Below, one piece after another: positions 25,594-34,701 of a DNA stretch of 64,000 nt. A program made the position numbers and the translations under genes. The notes beneath the pieces are model-generated. The model did no database searches. It had not been told where the DNA came from and saw only the letters and a list, made by a program, of their open reading frames with translations. Positions within the stretch are counted from its first letter, which is position 1, and each line of letters starts with the position of its first letter. Source of the DNA: Candidimonas humi (lineage in GTDB: Bacteria > Pseudomonadota > Gammaproteobacteria > Burkholderiales > Burkholderiaceae_B); assembly GCF_019166065.1 (NCBI RefSeq), contig NZ_JAHTBN010000003.1, positions 1 through 64,000 of the forward strand. The letters run 5' to 3'.

Positions 25594-27366
25594 GTGCGAG
25601 TGCGCGCGGTCGCCGCCGGCCTGCTGATGGCGCTCGGAATGGGCGACGCGGCATGCGCGGCGGCGCCCGAGGTCGTCATCGATCCGGGTGGCGTGGGGCC
25701 GCAGGCCTTGCAGTCCATCAATAATGCAGTAGCCGTCATTACCCGCCTCGCCCAGGACCAGGACGCCAGCGAAATGTCGCGCTTGCGCCGGCGCGCGCGC
25801 GAAGCGACGGTCTCGGCGCTGGCGACCCAGGGTTATTTCTCGCCCAAGGTGACGCTGGAAGTAGGCAAGGACGTGGGCGGCGAGACTTGGGACATCACCA
25901 TCGAGCCCAACGAGCGCACCACGGTCAGGAAGGTCGACCTGTCCTTCACGGGCAGCATCGCCACTCCCGCATTTGCCGACCGTATCGCGCAGATCCGCGC
26001 GGCCTGGCCGCTGAAACAGGGCAAGCCTTTCGTCAACGACCAGTGGAGCAAGGCCAAGGCCGACCTGGTCGACAATGTCAGCACACGGGATTTTTATCTT
26101 GCCAGGCTGGTGAGTTCGCAGGCCATCGTCGACGCCGACGCGGCCCGCGCCGACCTGCGCATGGCCGTGGACAGCGGGCCGCGGGTGCGCCTGGGCGAGA
26201 TGACGGTCATCGGACTGCGGCGCGTGCCGCAGAAGCTGGTCGACCGCTATGTGCGCTACACGCCCGGCGATGCCTATGACCAGACCCGCCTGGACGACTG
26301 GCAGCAGGCGCTGCAGTCCACCACGTTTTTTCGGGGCGCCTTCGTCACCCTGGACAAGAGCCATCCCAAGACCTTGCCCGACGGCGATGTCGAACTGCCG
26401 GTACAGATCAAGGTCACCGAGGCGCCGGCGCGGTACTTTGCCACATCGCTGGGCGTGGACAGCGACAACGGCGTGCGGGTCGAGGGCTTGTATCGCCAGA
26501 ACGTAGTGTTCGGCCAGCCCATATGGATAGAAACCGGCGCGGGGGTCGACAAGAACCGGCAGCGTGTCTTCTATGACGTGCATTTGCCGCCCACCGTGGA
26601 CGGCAATGACGACAGCATCGGCGTGCTGTACAGCCATTCCGACGTCGAGGGGCTGGACAGCGAACGCGCCGGGCTGGGCTGGAAGCGCAAGCAGGTGCGC
26701 AATGCGGCCGGCGACAGCCGCGTGCAGTTCGAGACCCAGTGGGGCCTGGTGGCCGCGTACGACAAGACCAAGATCGAAGGCGACGGCAGCTACGAAGTGC
26801 CGACGCTGGTGGGCACCTGGGACTGGCTGCGGCGCGACGTGGACAACAAGTACGATCCGCGCGAAGGCAACCTGGTCGACGTCGGCCTGGGCGCCGGCAC
26901 GACCCTGGACACCGGCGAGCCTTTCTACCGGGCGGACCTGCGCGCGCAGAAATGGTGGCCCGTGGGCCGCCGCGACGTGTTTACGGTGCGCGGCGAGGTG
27001 GGCAAGGTGTGGTCTCATACCTCGCGCCTGCCGCAGGATTTCGGCTATCGCACGGGCGGCGCGCGCACCATCCGCGGCTATCGCTACCAGAGCATCGGCC
27101 TGCAGCAGGGCGACGCGGTGGTCGGCGCGCCGGCCTTGGCGGTGGGTAGCGTCGAGTACATGCACTATTTCAATGACCGCTTCGGCATGAGCGTGTTCGT
27201 GGACGCGGGCGATGCCGCCGAGTCGTTCGGCGCCATGCAGTGGGCGGTCGGCTATGGCGTCGGAGCGCTGATGCGCACCCCCGCCGGCCCCTTCTTCATC
27301 GATCTCGCCTACGGCCAGCGCGACCACAAGCTGCGCCTGCAGTTTTCTCTGGGTATTGCGTTTTGA
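25594..27366 (+). CDS. tamA: Outer-membrane translocation and assembly protein TamA
   Basis: A 590-residue Omp85-family protein. An N-terminal signal-like stretch (AVAAGLLMALGMGDAACAA) is followed by three POTRA-type domains (about 50-270) and a C-terminal 16-strand beta barrel. The barrel includes the YDPREGNLVDVGLG motif, GGARTIRGYRYQSIG (lid-lock region) and a final phenylalanine. With TamB it helps insert autotransporters and moves phospholipids to the outer membrane. The start is uncertain: GTG at 25594 or 25600, five or eleven bases after apbC. The downstream tamB overlaps its stop. Confidence 0.9.
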   Translation: MRVRAVAAGLLMALGMGDAACAAAPEVVIDPGGVGPQALQSINNAVAVITRLAQDQDASEMSRLRRRAREATVSALATQGYFSPKVTLEVGKDVGGETWDITIEPNERTTVRKVDLSFTGSIATPAFADRIAQIRAAWPLKQGKPFVNDQWSKAKADLVDNVSTRDFYLARLVSSQAIVDADAARADLRMAVDSGPRVRLGEMTVIGLRRVPQKLVDRYVRYTPGDAYDQTRLDDWQQALQSTTFFRGAFVTLDKSHPKTLPDGDVELPVQIKVTEAPARYFATSLGVDSDNGVRVEGLYRQNVVFGQPIWIETGAGVDKNRQRVFYDVHLPPTVDGNDDSIGVLYSHSDVEGLDSERAGLGWKRKQVRNAAGDSRVQFETQWGLVAAYDKTKIEGDGSYEVPTLVGTWDWLRRDVDNKYDPREGNLVDVGLGAGTTLDTGEPFYRADLRAQKWWPVGRRDVFTVRGEVGKVWSHTSRLPQDFGYRTGGARTIRGYRYQSIGLQQGDAVVGAPALAVGSVEYMHYFNDRFGMSVFVDAGDAAESFGAMQWAVGYGVGALMRTPAGPFFIDLAYGQRDHKLRLQFSLGIAF

Positions 27367-30300
27367 ACAGGCTGTGGCGATGGATCCGGCGCTTGCTGGG
27401 CGGGCTGGGCCCGACGGCCTTGCTGTTGATCGCGGTCGCGGCGGGCTTCCTGTTCTGGTGCGCCGGCTCGCAGCAAGGTACGCGCTGGCTGCTGCATACC
27501 GCCGCCCAGCAATTGGACGGCCGCATCGAGGGCGTGCAGGGCTCGATCTGGTCGGGGCTGCGGGTGCGCGACGTGGACCTGAAGTTTCCGGGCGCCGCGG
27601 TGCGCATGCGGGAACTGCACCTGGACGTGGATTGGCGCGCCTTCCTGGATCACAGGCTGCACATACGCGTGCTGGCCGCCGACCGTGTCGATCTCGACCT
27701 TACGAGCACCGGCCAGCCGCCCTCGCAGGAACCGCTGCGCATACCGGCCTTGCCGGTGGGCATCGTGCTGGAGCATTTCGGCGTCGGCGAGCTGAACATA
27801 CGGCAGGACGGCAAGCCGCTACCGGTCGGCATCAAGGATGTGGCGGCGGCCTTGTCGGTGACCGGCGACGATGCGCGCCTGGACATCGTGAATGTCGGAT
27901 TGAGCTACGACACGGTGGACGTGGGCGTGGACGGCCAATTGAAGCTGCTCGGCCTGGCGGATCCCTGGCCCATGCAGGGCAGCCTGAAAGTGCACGCGCA
28001 AGGCTTGCCCGACGATACCTTGCTGTGCGCCCGCCATTTCGTCCCGACCTTGCCCGAGGGCGACAAGGAAAACCCGGCGAATCAAGCCTGCGAGCTCGAC
28101 GTGAAGGCGGATCTCAAGGGCACGCTGGATGCGCTGAACGTGGTGCTGGGCGCCCACGGGCAGGGGCTGCAGCTGGATGCCGACGCCGACCTTGCACCGC
28201 GCGCCGGCTTTCCCTTGCGGCGTGCCAAGCTGGACCTGGGCCTGCCCGACGGTTCGGCGCTGCAGGCGCGGGTCGACTGGACCGAGGAAACCGTGGCCGG
28301 CGCGGTAAAGGACCGGGTGCAGGGCAGCCTCAGCAGCAGCAAGCTGGACCTGGGGGCGCTGGTAGGGCCGGCGATTCCCGCCACGAAGCTGGATTCGACC
28401 GTGGACTTCGACGTGCTCCTGGCCGACCGCAAGGAACTGTTGTCGGCCGGACTGCGGGCGCGTTTCGATCCAGGCTCGAGCTGGAACCGCGAGCCTTTGT
28501 CGGGCACGCTGGAAACTCGGGTGGTGAGTACCGCCCCGGTGGCCGCCGGGGCGCCGGCCGCTGCAACATCGGTTGCCGGAGCGCAGGTCGCTGCACCCGC
28601 AGCGGCGTCGGCCGGGGGCGCCTCCGCGCCGGCTGCGCCACAGGGCCGGCCGGCGTCCGCGGGAAATGCTCCGCAGGAAGCCCGGGCTTCGGCGGCGTCC
28701 GCGGGGAAAGCTCCGCAGGAATCTCGGGTTTCGACGGCGGTTGCGGGGACGACGGCGGCGGGAGCCCCGGCTGCTGCTGCGGCCCCGCCGCCGGCCGTGG
28801 CCGGCGATTCATGGAAATTCCTGCAGTTGGAAACCCTCAATATGGACTTGCGCCTGGGGCGCAACCATCTGCGGGCGTCCGGGTCCCTGGGCCAGGCGGA
28901 CAGCCGCCTGAAGCTCGATCTGCAGGCGCCCGTGCTGTCGGCATTCTGGCCGGGGCTGCCCGGCGGCGCGACCTTGTCGGGCCAGGTACAGGGTTCGCCC
29001 AGCGCACATTCTACTGACCTGGTCTTGAGCTATCTGCCGGCCCCGGGCAAGCCCGGGCAAGCCGGCAAGTCCGCCAGCGCCGCCAAGACGGCCAAGACCT
29101 CCAAGGCCTCCAAGACCGCGAAATCCGCCAGAGCGGCCAAAGCCACCAAGGCCGTGACGGCTGCGAAATCCGCGAAATCCGCGAAATCCGGGAAAGCCGC
29201 AAAGGCAGCGGCGGCCGCGACGGCTACGAAAACCATGACGGCCTCGAAGGCCACCGCGGCCACCAAAACCATGACGACCAAGAAGACCGCAGCGGCCGCA
29301 AATACAGCGAAGCCCGCCCAGGCGGCGCGCTCGGGCGCTGTGTCGCCACAGGCCGCCGCCCCGATCAAGGCCAGGCTGGCGGCGAAGGGGGCGTGGCAGG
29401 CCGACGCCGCAGGGGGCCAGACCTGGCACGGCGAACTGACGCGCTTCGAGGTAGAGCAGGCCGGCATGGGGGTACGGCTGCGCGGCGTGTTGCCGGTGTC
29501 GCTATTGCCGCAGGCGCAGGCGCCCGCTTGGCAATGGCAGATAGGGGCGGCCACTCTGGAATTCCTGCTGCCCTCGGGCCAGGGCTTCGTGCTGCGGCAC
29601 GAAGGCACGCGCGGGCGCCCCGGGCGCTGGGAAACGCGAGGCTCGATAGCCCGGCTGGCGATCAATCCGCGGCTGATCCACGACTTGCGCAGCCGCTTTG
29701 GCGCGCCACGCGAGCCGGGCAACGGGCGGGTCAAGGTCGCGCAGGATGAGCGCGCGGGGCGCAGCGAGCTGGTGCTGGCCGCCGACTGGAACCTGAAATT
29801 CGACGGCACGCTGCAGGGTGACGCGCGCATACGGCGCCTGTCGGGCGATGTGATGATTCCGGGCTCGCCACCTGTGCCGCTGGGGCTGCGCGAACTGGAA
29901 CTGGACGCGAAGGCGGTCAAGGCGGGCGCGGCGGCAAGCCGCCTGGACCTGGCGCTGAAGGTCGACACCGCCGCCAAAGGCACCATTTCGGCCAATGCCA
30001 GCACCCAGTTGCGCACCTCGGCGCAGGGCGGCCTGGAATTCGGCGCCAAAGAGCCGGTGGATCTGAGCCTGCATGCCGATATTGCCGACCTGGCCTGGCT
30101 GAGCCTGTTCGCGGGCGACGACACGGACCTGGGCGGTTCGCTGCATGCCGACGTGAAGGCGGCGCGCAAGGCCGACGGGACCTGGGCCACCCAAGGCACG
30201 ATCGGCGGCAGCAAAATCAAGCTGGTGCGGCTCGACGACGGCGTGCGGCTGTTCGACGGTACGCTCCAGGCGCACCTGGACGGCCAGCGGCTGGTGCTGG

Positions 30301-31427
30301 ACAAGCTGCAGTTTCCCGCAAGACTGCGCGTCGATCCCAAGGAATGGCGCACCAGCGAATGGGTGCATACCAGCCCCGATGCCAAGAACGGCAGCCTGAC
30401 CTTGACGGGCGACTGGGATTTGATGAAATCCGCGGGCGCGGTGAATATCGAGCTGTACCGCTATCCCATCCTGCAGCGCTCCGATCGCTACGCGATGATC
30501 AGCGGCAAGCTGCGCATAGATGCCGAGATACCGCGCATCGGCATCACCGGCTCGCTGACCGCCGATGCCGGCTGGTTCGACCTGGACATGCTGAGCAGCG
30601 TGCCGACCCTGGACGGCGACGTGGTCGTCGTGCGCGCCGGCCAGGAGGCCCCGCCTGCCGCGCCCATGGATGTTTCCATGGACCTGACGGTGGACCTGGG
30701 GCCGCGCTTCTATATAACCGGCTACGGCCTGGATTCGGGCCTGGTGGGCAGCATGCGCATCGTGATGGCGCAGGGCAAGCTGACCGCCGAAGGCGCGCTG
30801 CGCACCCGCGGCGGCTCGATCTCGGCCTATGGCCAGCACCTGCAACTGCGGCGCGGAACCATTACCTTCCAGGGCGACATCGGCAATCCGGTGCTGAATA
30901 TCGAGGCCCTGCGCACCGGCGTGGCGGTGGAGGCCGGCGTGCGGGTGGCGGGCACGGCCAAGCGGCCGCGCATCGACCTGGTGTCCTATCCCGACGTGAG
31001 CGACGTCGAGAAGCTATCGTGGCTGCTGCTGGGCCGGGCGCCGGACGAGGGCGGCGGGGACACGGCGCTGCTGCTGTCGCTGGGGACCTCGCTGCTGGGG
31101 GGCGGCGCGCCGCTGTATCGCAAGCTGGGTCTGGACGAGGTCTCGATCCAGTCTGGCGAACTGGGCAGCACGGGCAGCCTGCTGCCGGTGCAGACGGTGG
31201 TCAACGACATCAACAACAGCAGCACCGACAGCGCGCTGGAGCAGCAGTTCGTGCGGGCCAGCAAGAAGATCTCCACCAATATCACACTGAGCATCGAGCA
31301 GGCCCTGTCCCAGACCGGCACGGTGGGGCGCCTGAGCTACCATTTGTCCAAGGGGCTGAGCGCCGAACTGAGCGCCGGGACGGTGAACGGCATTGCGCTG
31401 GTGTACCGGACATTTTTCAAGGACTAG
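27363..31427 (+). CDS. tamB: Translocation and assembly protein TamB with low-complexity insertions
   Basis: A very large (1354-residue) inner-membrane-anchored, periplasm-spanning AsmA-like protein forming a lipid-conducting beta groove. An N-terminal anchor (PTALLLIAVAAGFLFWCAGS) is followed by repetitive beta structure. The conserved DUF490 C-terminus includes ARLRVDPKEW-like and RLSYHLSKGLSAELSAG blocks. The start is a TTG overlapping the tamA stop (TTGA), so translation is coupled. Two odd segments interrupt it: residues about 389-480, Ala/Pro/Gly-rich with a 14-residue tandem duplication, and residues about 559-656, Lys/Ala/Thr-rich like a histone H1 tail. Both keep the frame. Confidence 0.9.
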   Translation: MNRLWRWIRRLLGGLGPTALLLIAVAAGFLFWCAGSQQGTRWLLHTAAQQLDGRIEGVQGSIWSGLRVRDVDLKFPGAAVRMRELHLDVDWRAFLDHRLHIRVLAADRVDLDLTSTGQPPSQEPLRIPALPVGIVLEHFGVGELNIRQDGKPLPVGIKDVAAALSVTGDDARLDIVNVGLSYDTVDVGVDGQLKLLGLADPWPMQGSLKVHAQGLPDDTLLCARHFVPTLPEGDKENPANQACELDVKADLKGTLDALNVVLGAHGQGLQLDADADLAPRAGFPLRRAKLDLGLPDGSALQARVDWTEETVAGAVKDRVQGSLSSSKLDLGALVGPAIPATKLDSTVDFDVLLADRKELLSAGLRARFDPGSSWNREPLSGTLETRVVSTAPVAAGAPAAATSVAGAQVAAPAAASAGGASAPAAPQGRPASAGNAPQEARASAASAGKAPQESRVSTAVAGTTAAGAPAAAAAPPPAVAGDSWKFLQLETLNMDLRLGRNHLRASGSLGQADSRLKLDLQAPVLSAFWPGLPGGATLSGQVQGSPSAHSTDLVLSYLPAPGKPGQAGKSASAAKTAKTSKASKTAKSARAAKATKAVTAAKSAKSAKSGKAAKAAAAATATKTMTASKATAATKTMTTKKTAAAANTAKPAQAARSGAVSPQAAAPIKARLAAKGAWQADAAGGQTWHGELTRFEVEQAGMGVRLRGVLPVSLLPQAQAPAWQWQIGAATLEFLLPSGQGFVLRHEGTRGRPGRWETRGSIARLAINPRLIHDLRSRFGAPREPGNGRVKVAQDERAGRSELVLAADWNLKFDGTLQGDARIRRLSGDVMIPGSPPVPLGLRELELDAKAVKAGAAASRLDLALKVDTAAKGTISANASTQLRTSAQGGLEFGAKEPVDLSLHADIADLAWLSLFAGDDTDLGGSLHADVKAARKADGTWATQGTIGGSKIKLVRLDDGVRLFDGTLQAHLDGQRLVLDKLQFPARLRVDPKEWRTSEWVHTSPDAKNGSLTLTGDWDLMKSAGAVNIELYRYPILQRSDRYAMISGKLRIDAEIPRIGITGSLTADAGWFDLDMLSSVPTLDGDVVVVRAGQEAPPAAPMDVSMDLTVDLGPRFYITGYGLDSGLVGSMRIVMAQGKLTAEGALRTRGGSISAYGQHLQLRRGTITFQGDIGNPVLNIEALRTGVAVEAGVRVAGTAKRPRIDLVSYPDVSDVEKLSWLLLGRAPDEGGGDTALLLSLGTSLLGGGAPLYRKLGLDEVSIQSGELGSTGSLLPVQTVVNDINNSSTDSALEQQFVRASKKISTNITLSIEQALSQTGTVGRLSYHLSKGLSAELSAGTVNGIALVYRTFFKD
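28653..28736 (+). repeat. 42-bp tandem duplication inside tamB
   Basis: Two adjacent 42-bp units (28653-28694 and 28695-28736) encode near-identical 14-residue stretches with the core SAGNAPQE / SAGKAPQE. The duplication keeps the reading frame and sits in an Ala/Pro-rich segment absent from ordinary TamB proteins. Confidence 0.75.
29038..29330 (+). repeat. Lys/Ala-rich low-complexity segment inside tamB
   Basis: About 98 codons encode repeated KSAKSAKSGKAAKAAAAA-type motifs, with DNA-level repeats such as gcgaaatcc three times near 29163. The composition resembles histone H1-like AlgP/BpH tails. It is flanked by normal TamB beta repeats. Confidence 0.8.
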
Positions 31428-31588
31428 TGTCGTGCCTCAGAAGTTCGTACCCATGAAATTGCGTCTTCGCGTGTAGGCCGGCGTTGCAAATCCTCGCGAT
31501 AGTAACGACTATCGCTGCGGTTTGCGCCTTGCCCTGCGCACGAATCCATCAATTTCATTATGAGCACCAACTTCTGAGGCACGACACT
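31426..31588. mobile_element. MITE-like palindromic element after tamB
   Basis: Perfect 20-bp terminal inverted repeats (agtgtcgtgcctcagaagtt at 31426-31445 and its complement at 31569-31588) continue imperfectly inward through gaaattg/caatttc. The centre holds another perfect hairpin, gcgatagt/actatcgc (31496-31515). The element is 163 bp, has no coding capacity, and could fold into one long stem. The left repeat begins within the tamB stop codon. No target duplication is visible. It may be a non-autonomous transposable element, a REP-like element or a bulky terminator. Confidence 0.7.
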
Positions 31589-31731
31589 GCGGGCTCCCGG
31601 CGAGCCGCCGGGGCTTGCCCGGAGCGGCCCGCCACGGCCCCGCCCGGCCGTCGGGGCGCCCCTTTTCGGAGCGCTGCGCGCCGGCCGGGGGACAGGGCTA
31701 AAATAAGCGCCCACGCAACCAGGTAAAGACT

Positions 31732-32295
31732 ATGAGCATAAAGAGCGATCGCTGGATCAGGCGCGCGGCCGCCGAGGGCATGATAGAGCCGTTCGAGCCG
31801 GGCCAGGTGCGCTCGGCCAACGGCGGCCGGATCGTCAGCTACGGCACCAGCAGCTACGGCTACGATGTGCGCTGCGCCCGTGAATTCAAGATATTCACGA
31901 ACATCAATTCCACGATCGTCGACCCCAAGGCCTTCGACGAGAAATCGTTCGTGGATTTCGCCGGGGACGTCTGCATCATCCCGCCGAATTCCTTCGCCCT
32001 GGCGCGTACCGTGGAATATTTCCGCATCCCGCGCAGCGTGCTCACGGTCTGCCTGGGGAAAAGCACCTACGCGCGTTGCGGCATCATCGTCAACGTGACC
32101 CCGCTGGAACCCGAATGGGAAGGCCACGTCACGCTCGAGTTTTCCAATACCACGCCGCTGCCGGCGAAGATCTATGCGGGCGAAGGCTGCGCGCAGATGC
32201 TGTTCTTCGAAAGCGACGAGGTCTGCGAGACCTCGTATCGCGACCGCGGCGGCAAATACCAGGGCCAGCAGGGCGTTACCCTGCCGCGCACTTGA
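31732..32295 (+). CDS. dcd: dCTP deaminase
   Basis: A 187-residue trimeric enzyme converting dCTP to dUTP, the main route to dTMP in many Gram-negatives. It shows [16 protein letters not shown], the [12 protein letters not shown] block with substrate-binding residues, and the catalytic glutamate in [14 protein letters not shown]. The C-terminal GKYQGQQGV closes over the nucleotide. Length is typical (188-193). The start is the ATG at 31732 after a ggtaaag Shine-Dalgarno-like stretch. The decarboxylase gene follows after 33 bp. Confidence 0.95.
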   Translation: MSIKSDRWIRRAAAEGMIEPFEPGQVRSANGGRIVSYGTSSYGYDVRCAREFKIFTNINSTIVDPKAFDEKSFVDFAGDVCIIPPNSFALARTVEYFRIPRSVLTVCLGKSTYARCGIIVNVTPLEPEWEGHVTLEFSNTTPLPAKIYAGEGCAQMLFFESDEVCETSYRDRGGKYQGQQGVTLPRT

Positions 32296-32328
32296 CGGCA
32301 TGAACAGGCTCTCGATCAGGAGCGCTAT

Positions 32329-34590
32329 ATGAAATTTCGTTTTCCTATCGTCATCATCGACGAAGACTATCGCTCCGAGAACGCCTCGGGTTTCGGCATA
32401 CGCGCCCTGGCGGCGGCCATCGAGGCCGAGGGCGTCGAGGTGCTGGGTGTGACGAGCTACGGCGACCTGAGCTCGTTTGCCCAGCAGCAGAGCCGCGCCA
32501 GCGCCTTCATCCTGTCGATCGACGACGAAGAATTCGACGTCGATTCGCCCGAGGACGTGGCCAACGCCATCAAGAACCTGCGCAGCTTCATCGGCGAACT
32601 GCGTTTCCGCAACGCCGACATTCCTATCTACCTGTATGGCGAGACGCGTACCTCGCAGCATATCCCCAACGATATCCTGCGCGAGCTGCACGGCTTCATC
32701 CACATGTTCGAGGACACGCCCGAGTTCGTGGCGCGCCACATCATCCGCGAAGCGCGCGCCTACCTCGACGGCCTGCCGCCGCCGTTCTTCCGCGAACTGG
32801 TGAAATACGCCTCGGACGGCTCGTATTCCTGGCACTGCCCGGGGCACTCGGGCGGCGTGGCCTTCCTCAAGAGCCCCGTGGGCCAGATGTTCCACCAGTT
32901 CTTCGGCGAGAACATGCTGCGCGCGGATGTCTGTAACGCCGTGGACGAACTGGGGCAACTGCTGGACCACACGGGCCCCGTGGCCGAATCCGAACTGAAC
33001 GCGGCGCGCATCTTCCATGCCGACCACTGCTACTTCGTGACCAACGGCACGTCCACCTCGAACAAGGTGGTGTGGCACGCCAACGTCGCCTCGGGCGACG
33101 TGGTGGTGGTAGACCGCAACTGCCACAAGTCGATCCTGCACGCCATCACCATGACGGGCGCGATACCGGTGTTCCTGCGGCCCACGCGCAATCACCTGGG
33201 CATTATCGGCCCGATCCCGCTCGACGAGTTCGACCCCGAGAGCATCCGGCGCAAAATCGAGGCCAATCCGTTCGCGCGCGAGGCGCTCGAAAAACGCCCG
33301 CGCATCCTGACCCTGACCCAGAGCACCTACGACGGCGTGATCTACAACGTCGAAATGATCAAGGAAAAGCTGGGCACCGAGATCGACACCCTGCACTTCG
33401 ACGAGGCCTGGCTGCCGCATGCGGCCTTCCACGAGTTCTACCAGGACATGCACGCCATCGGCCAGGGGCGTCCGCGCAGCGAAGAGGCAATGATCTTCGC
33501 CACGCACTCCACGCACAAGCTGCTGGCGGGCATTTCCCAGGCCTCGCAGATCATCGTGCAGGAATCCAAGACGCGCAAGCTGGACCGCAATGTGTTCAAC
33601 GAAGCCTACCTGATGCACACCTCGACCTCGCCGCAGTACGCCATCATTGCGTCCTGCGACGTGGCCGCGGCCATGATGGAGCCCCCCGGCGGCACCGCGC
33701 TGGTCGAGGAAAGCATCCGCGAGGCCATGGATTTCCGCCGCGCCATGCGCAAGGTCGAATCCGAATTCGGCAAGAACGACTGGTGGTTCAAGGTGTGGGG
33801 GCCGAACCGCCTGGTCAGCGAGGGCATCGGCAATCGCGACGAATGGCTGCTGGAATCCGGCGCGGAATGGCATGGCTTCGGCGACCTGGCCGAAGGCTTC
33901 AACATGCTGGACCCGATCAAGGCGACGATCGTCAACCCTGGCCTGGACATCTCGGGCACCTTCGCCGACACCGGCATACCCGCGGCTCTGGTATCCAAGT
34001 ACCTGACCGAGCACGGCGTGGTGGTCGAGAAGACCGGCCTTTATACGTTCTTTATTCTGTTCACCATCGGCATCACCAAGGGCCGCTGGAACACGCTGCT
34101 GACCGCGCTGCAGCAGTTCAAGGACGACTACGACCGCAACCAGCCGCTGTGGCGCATCCTGCCCGAATTCTGCCGCGATCATCGGCGCTACGAGAAAATG
34201 GGCTTGCGCGACCTGTGCCAGCGCATCCACGAGGCATACCGCAATCACGACGTGGCGCGCCTGACCACCGAGATGTACCTGAGCGACATGGAACCGGCCA
34301 TGAAGCCTTCGGACGCCTTCGCCAAGATGGCGCACCGCGAGGTCGAGCGCGTTTCCATCGACGATCTGGAAGGGCGCGTGACGGGCGTGCTGCTGACCCC
34401 CTATCCGCCGGGCATCCCTCTGCTGATCCCGGGTGAACGCGTCAATCACCGCATCGTCGACTACCTGCGCTTCGCGCGCGAGTTCAATGCCGAGTTTCCT
34501 GGCTTCGAGACCGACATCCACGGCCTGGCCAAAGAGGTCGACGCGGACGGCGAAATCCTTTACTACGTCGATTGCATCCGTGAAGACTAG
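32329..34590 (+). CDS. Arginine/lysine/ornithine decarboxylase, PLP-dependent
   Basis: A 753-residue fold-type I decarboxylase of the biodegradative AdiA/CadA/SpeF family, releasing CO2 and forming a polyamine (agmatine, cadaverine or putrescine). The N-terminal 130 residues form the wing/receiver-like domain. The PLP lysine is K397 in ATHSTHKLLAG, with the upstream HFDEAW supplying the cofactor-binding aspartate. Length matches family members (710-760). Specificity among the three amino acids cannot be read confidently. No antiporter gene is adjacent, so a housekeeping polyamine role is as likely as acid resistance. Confidence 0.9.
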   Translation: MKFRFPIVIIDEDYRSENASGFGIRALAAAIEAEGVEVLGVTSYGDLSSFAQQQSRASAFILSIDDEEFDVDSPEDVANAIKNLRSFIGELRFRNADIPIYLYGETRTSQHIPNDILRELHGFIHMFEDTPEFVARHIIREARAYLDGLPPPFFRELVKYASDGSYSWHCPGHSGGVAFLKSPVGQMFHQFFGENMLRADVCNAVDELGQLLDHTGPVAESELNAARIFHADHCYFVTNGTSTSNKVVWHANVASGDVVVVDRNCHKSILHAITMTGAIPVFLRPTRNHLGIIGPIPLDEFDPESIRRKIEANPFAREALEKRPRILTLTQSTYDGVIYNVEMIKEKLGTEIDTLHFDEAWLPHAAFHEFYQDMHAIGQGRPRSEEAMIFATHSTHKLLAGISQASQIIVQESKTRKLDRNVFNEAYLMHTSTSPQYAIIASCDVAAAMMEPPGGTALVEESIREAMDFRRAMRKVESEFGKNDWWFKVWGPNRLVSEGIGNRDEWLLESGAEWHGFGDLAEGFNMLDPIKATIVNPGLDISGTFADTGIPAALVSKYLTEHGVVVEKTGLYTFFILFTIGITKGRWNTLLTALQQFKDDYDRNQPLWRILPEFCRDHRRYEKMGLRDLCQRIHEAYRNHDVARLTTEMYLSDMEPAMKPSDAFAKMAHREVERVSIDDLEGRVTGVLLTPYPPGIPLLIPGERVNHRIVDYLRFAREFNAEFPGFETDIHGLAKEVDADGEILYYVDCIRED

Positions 34591-34701
34591 CGGTGTGTTC
34601 CGCCATTGTGTATCGGCATCCAGGGCATGCTTGTGAAGCGCAATAGCGGGTCCGGACATAGAGGTTTCCGGTGATCGCCGGGAATCTTTCGGGCTCCGGG
34701 C

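Noticed and set aside
29038-29330. A separate histone H1-like gene inside tamB
   Set aside because: There is no independent start or Shine-Dalgarno, and the segment is in frame with TamB on both sides.
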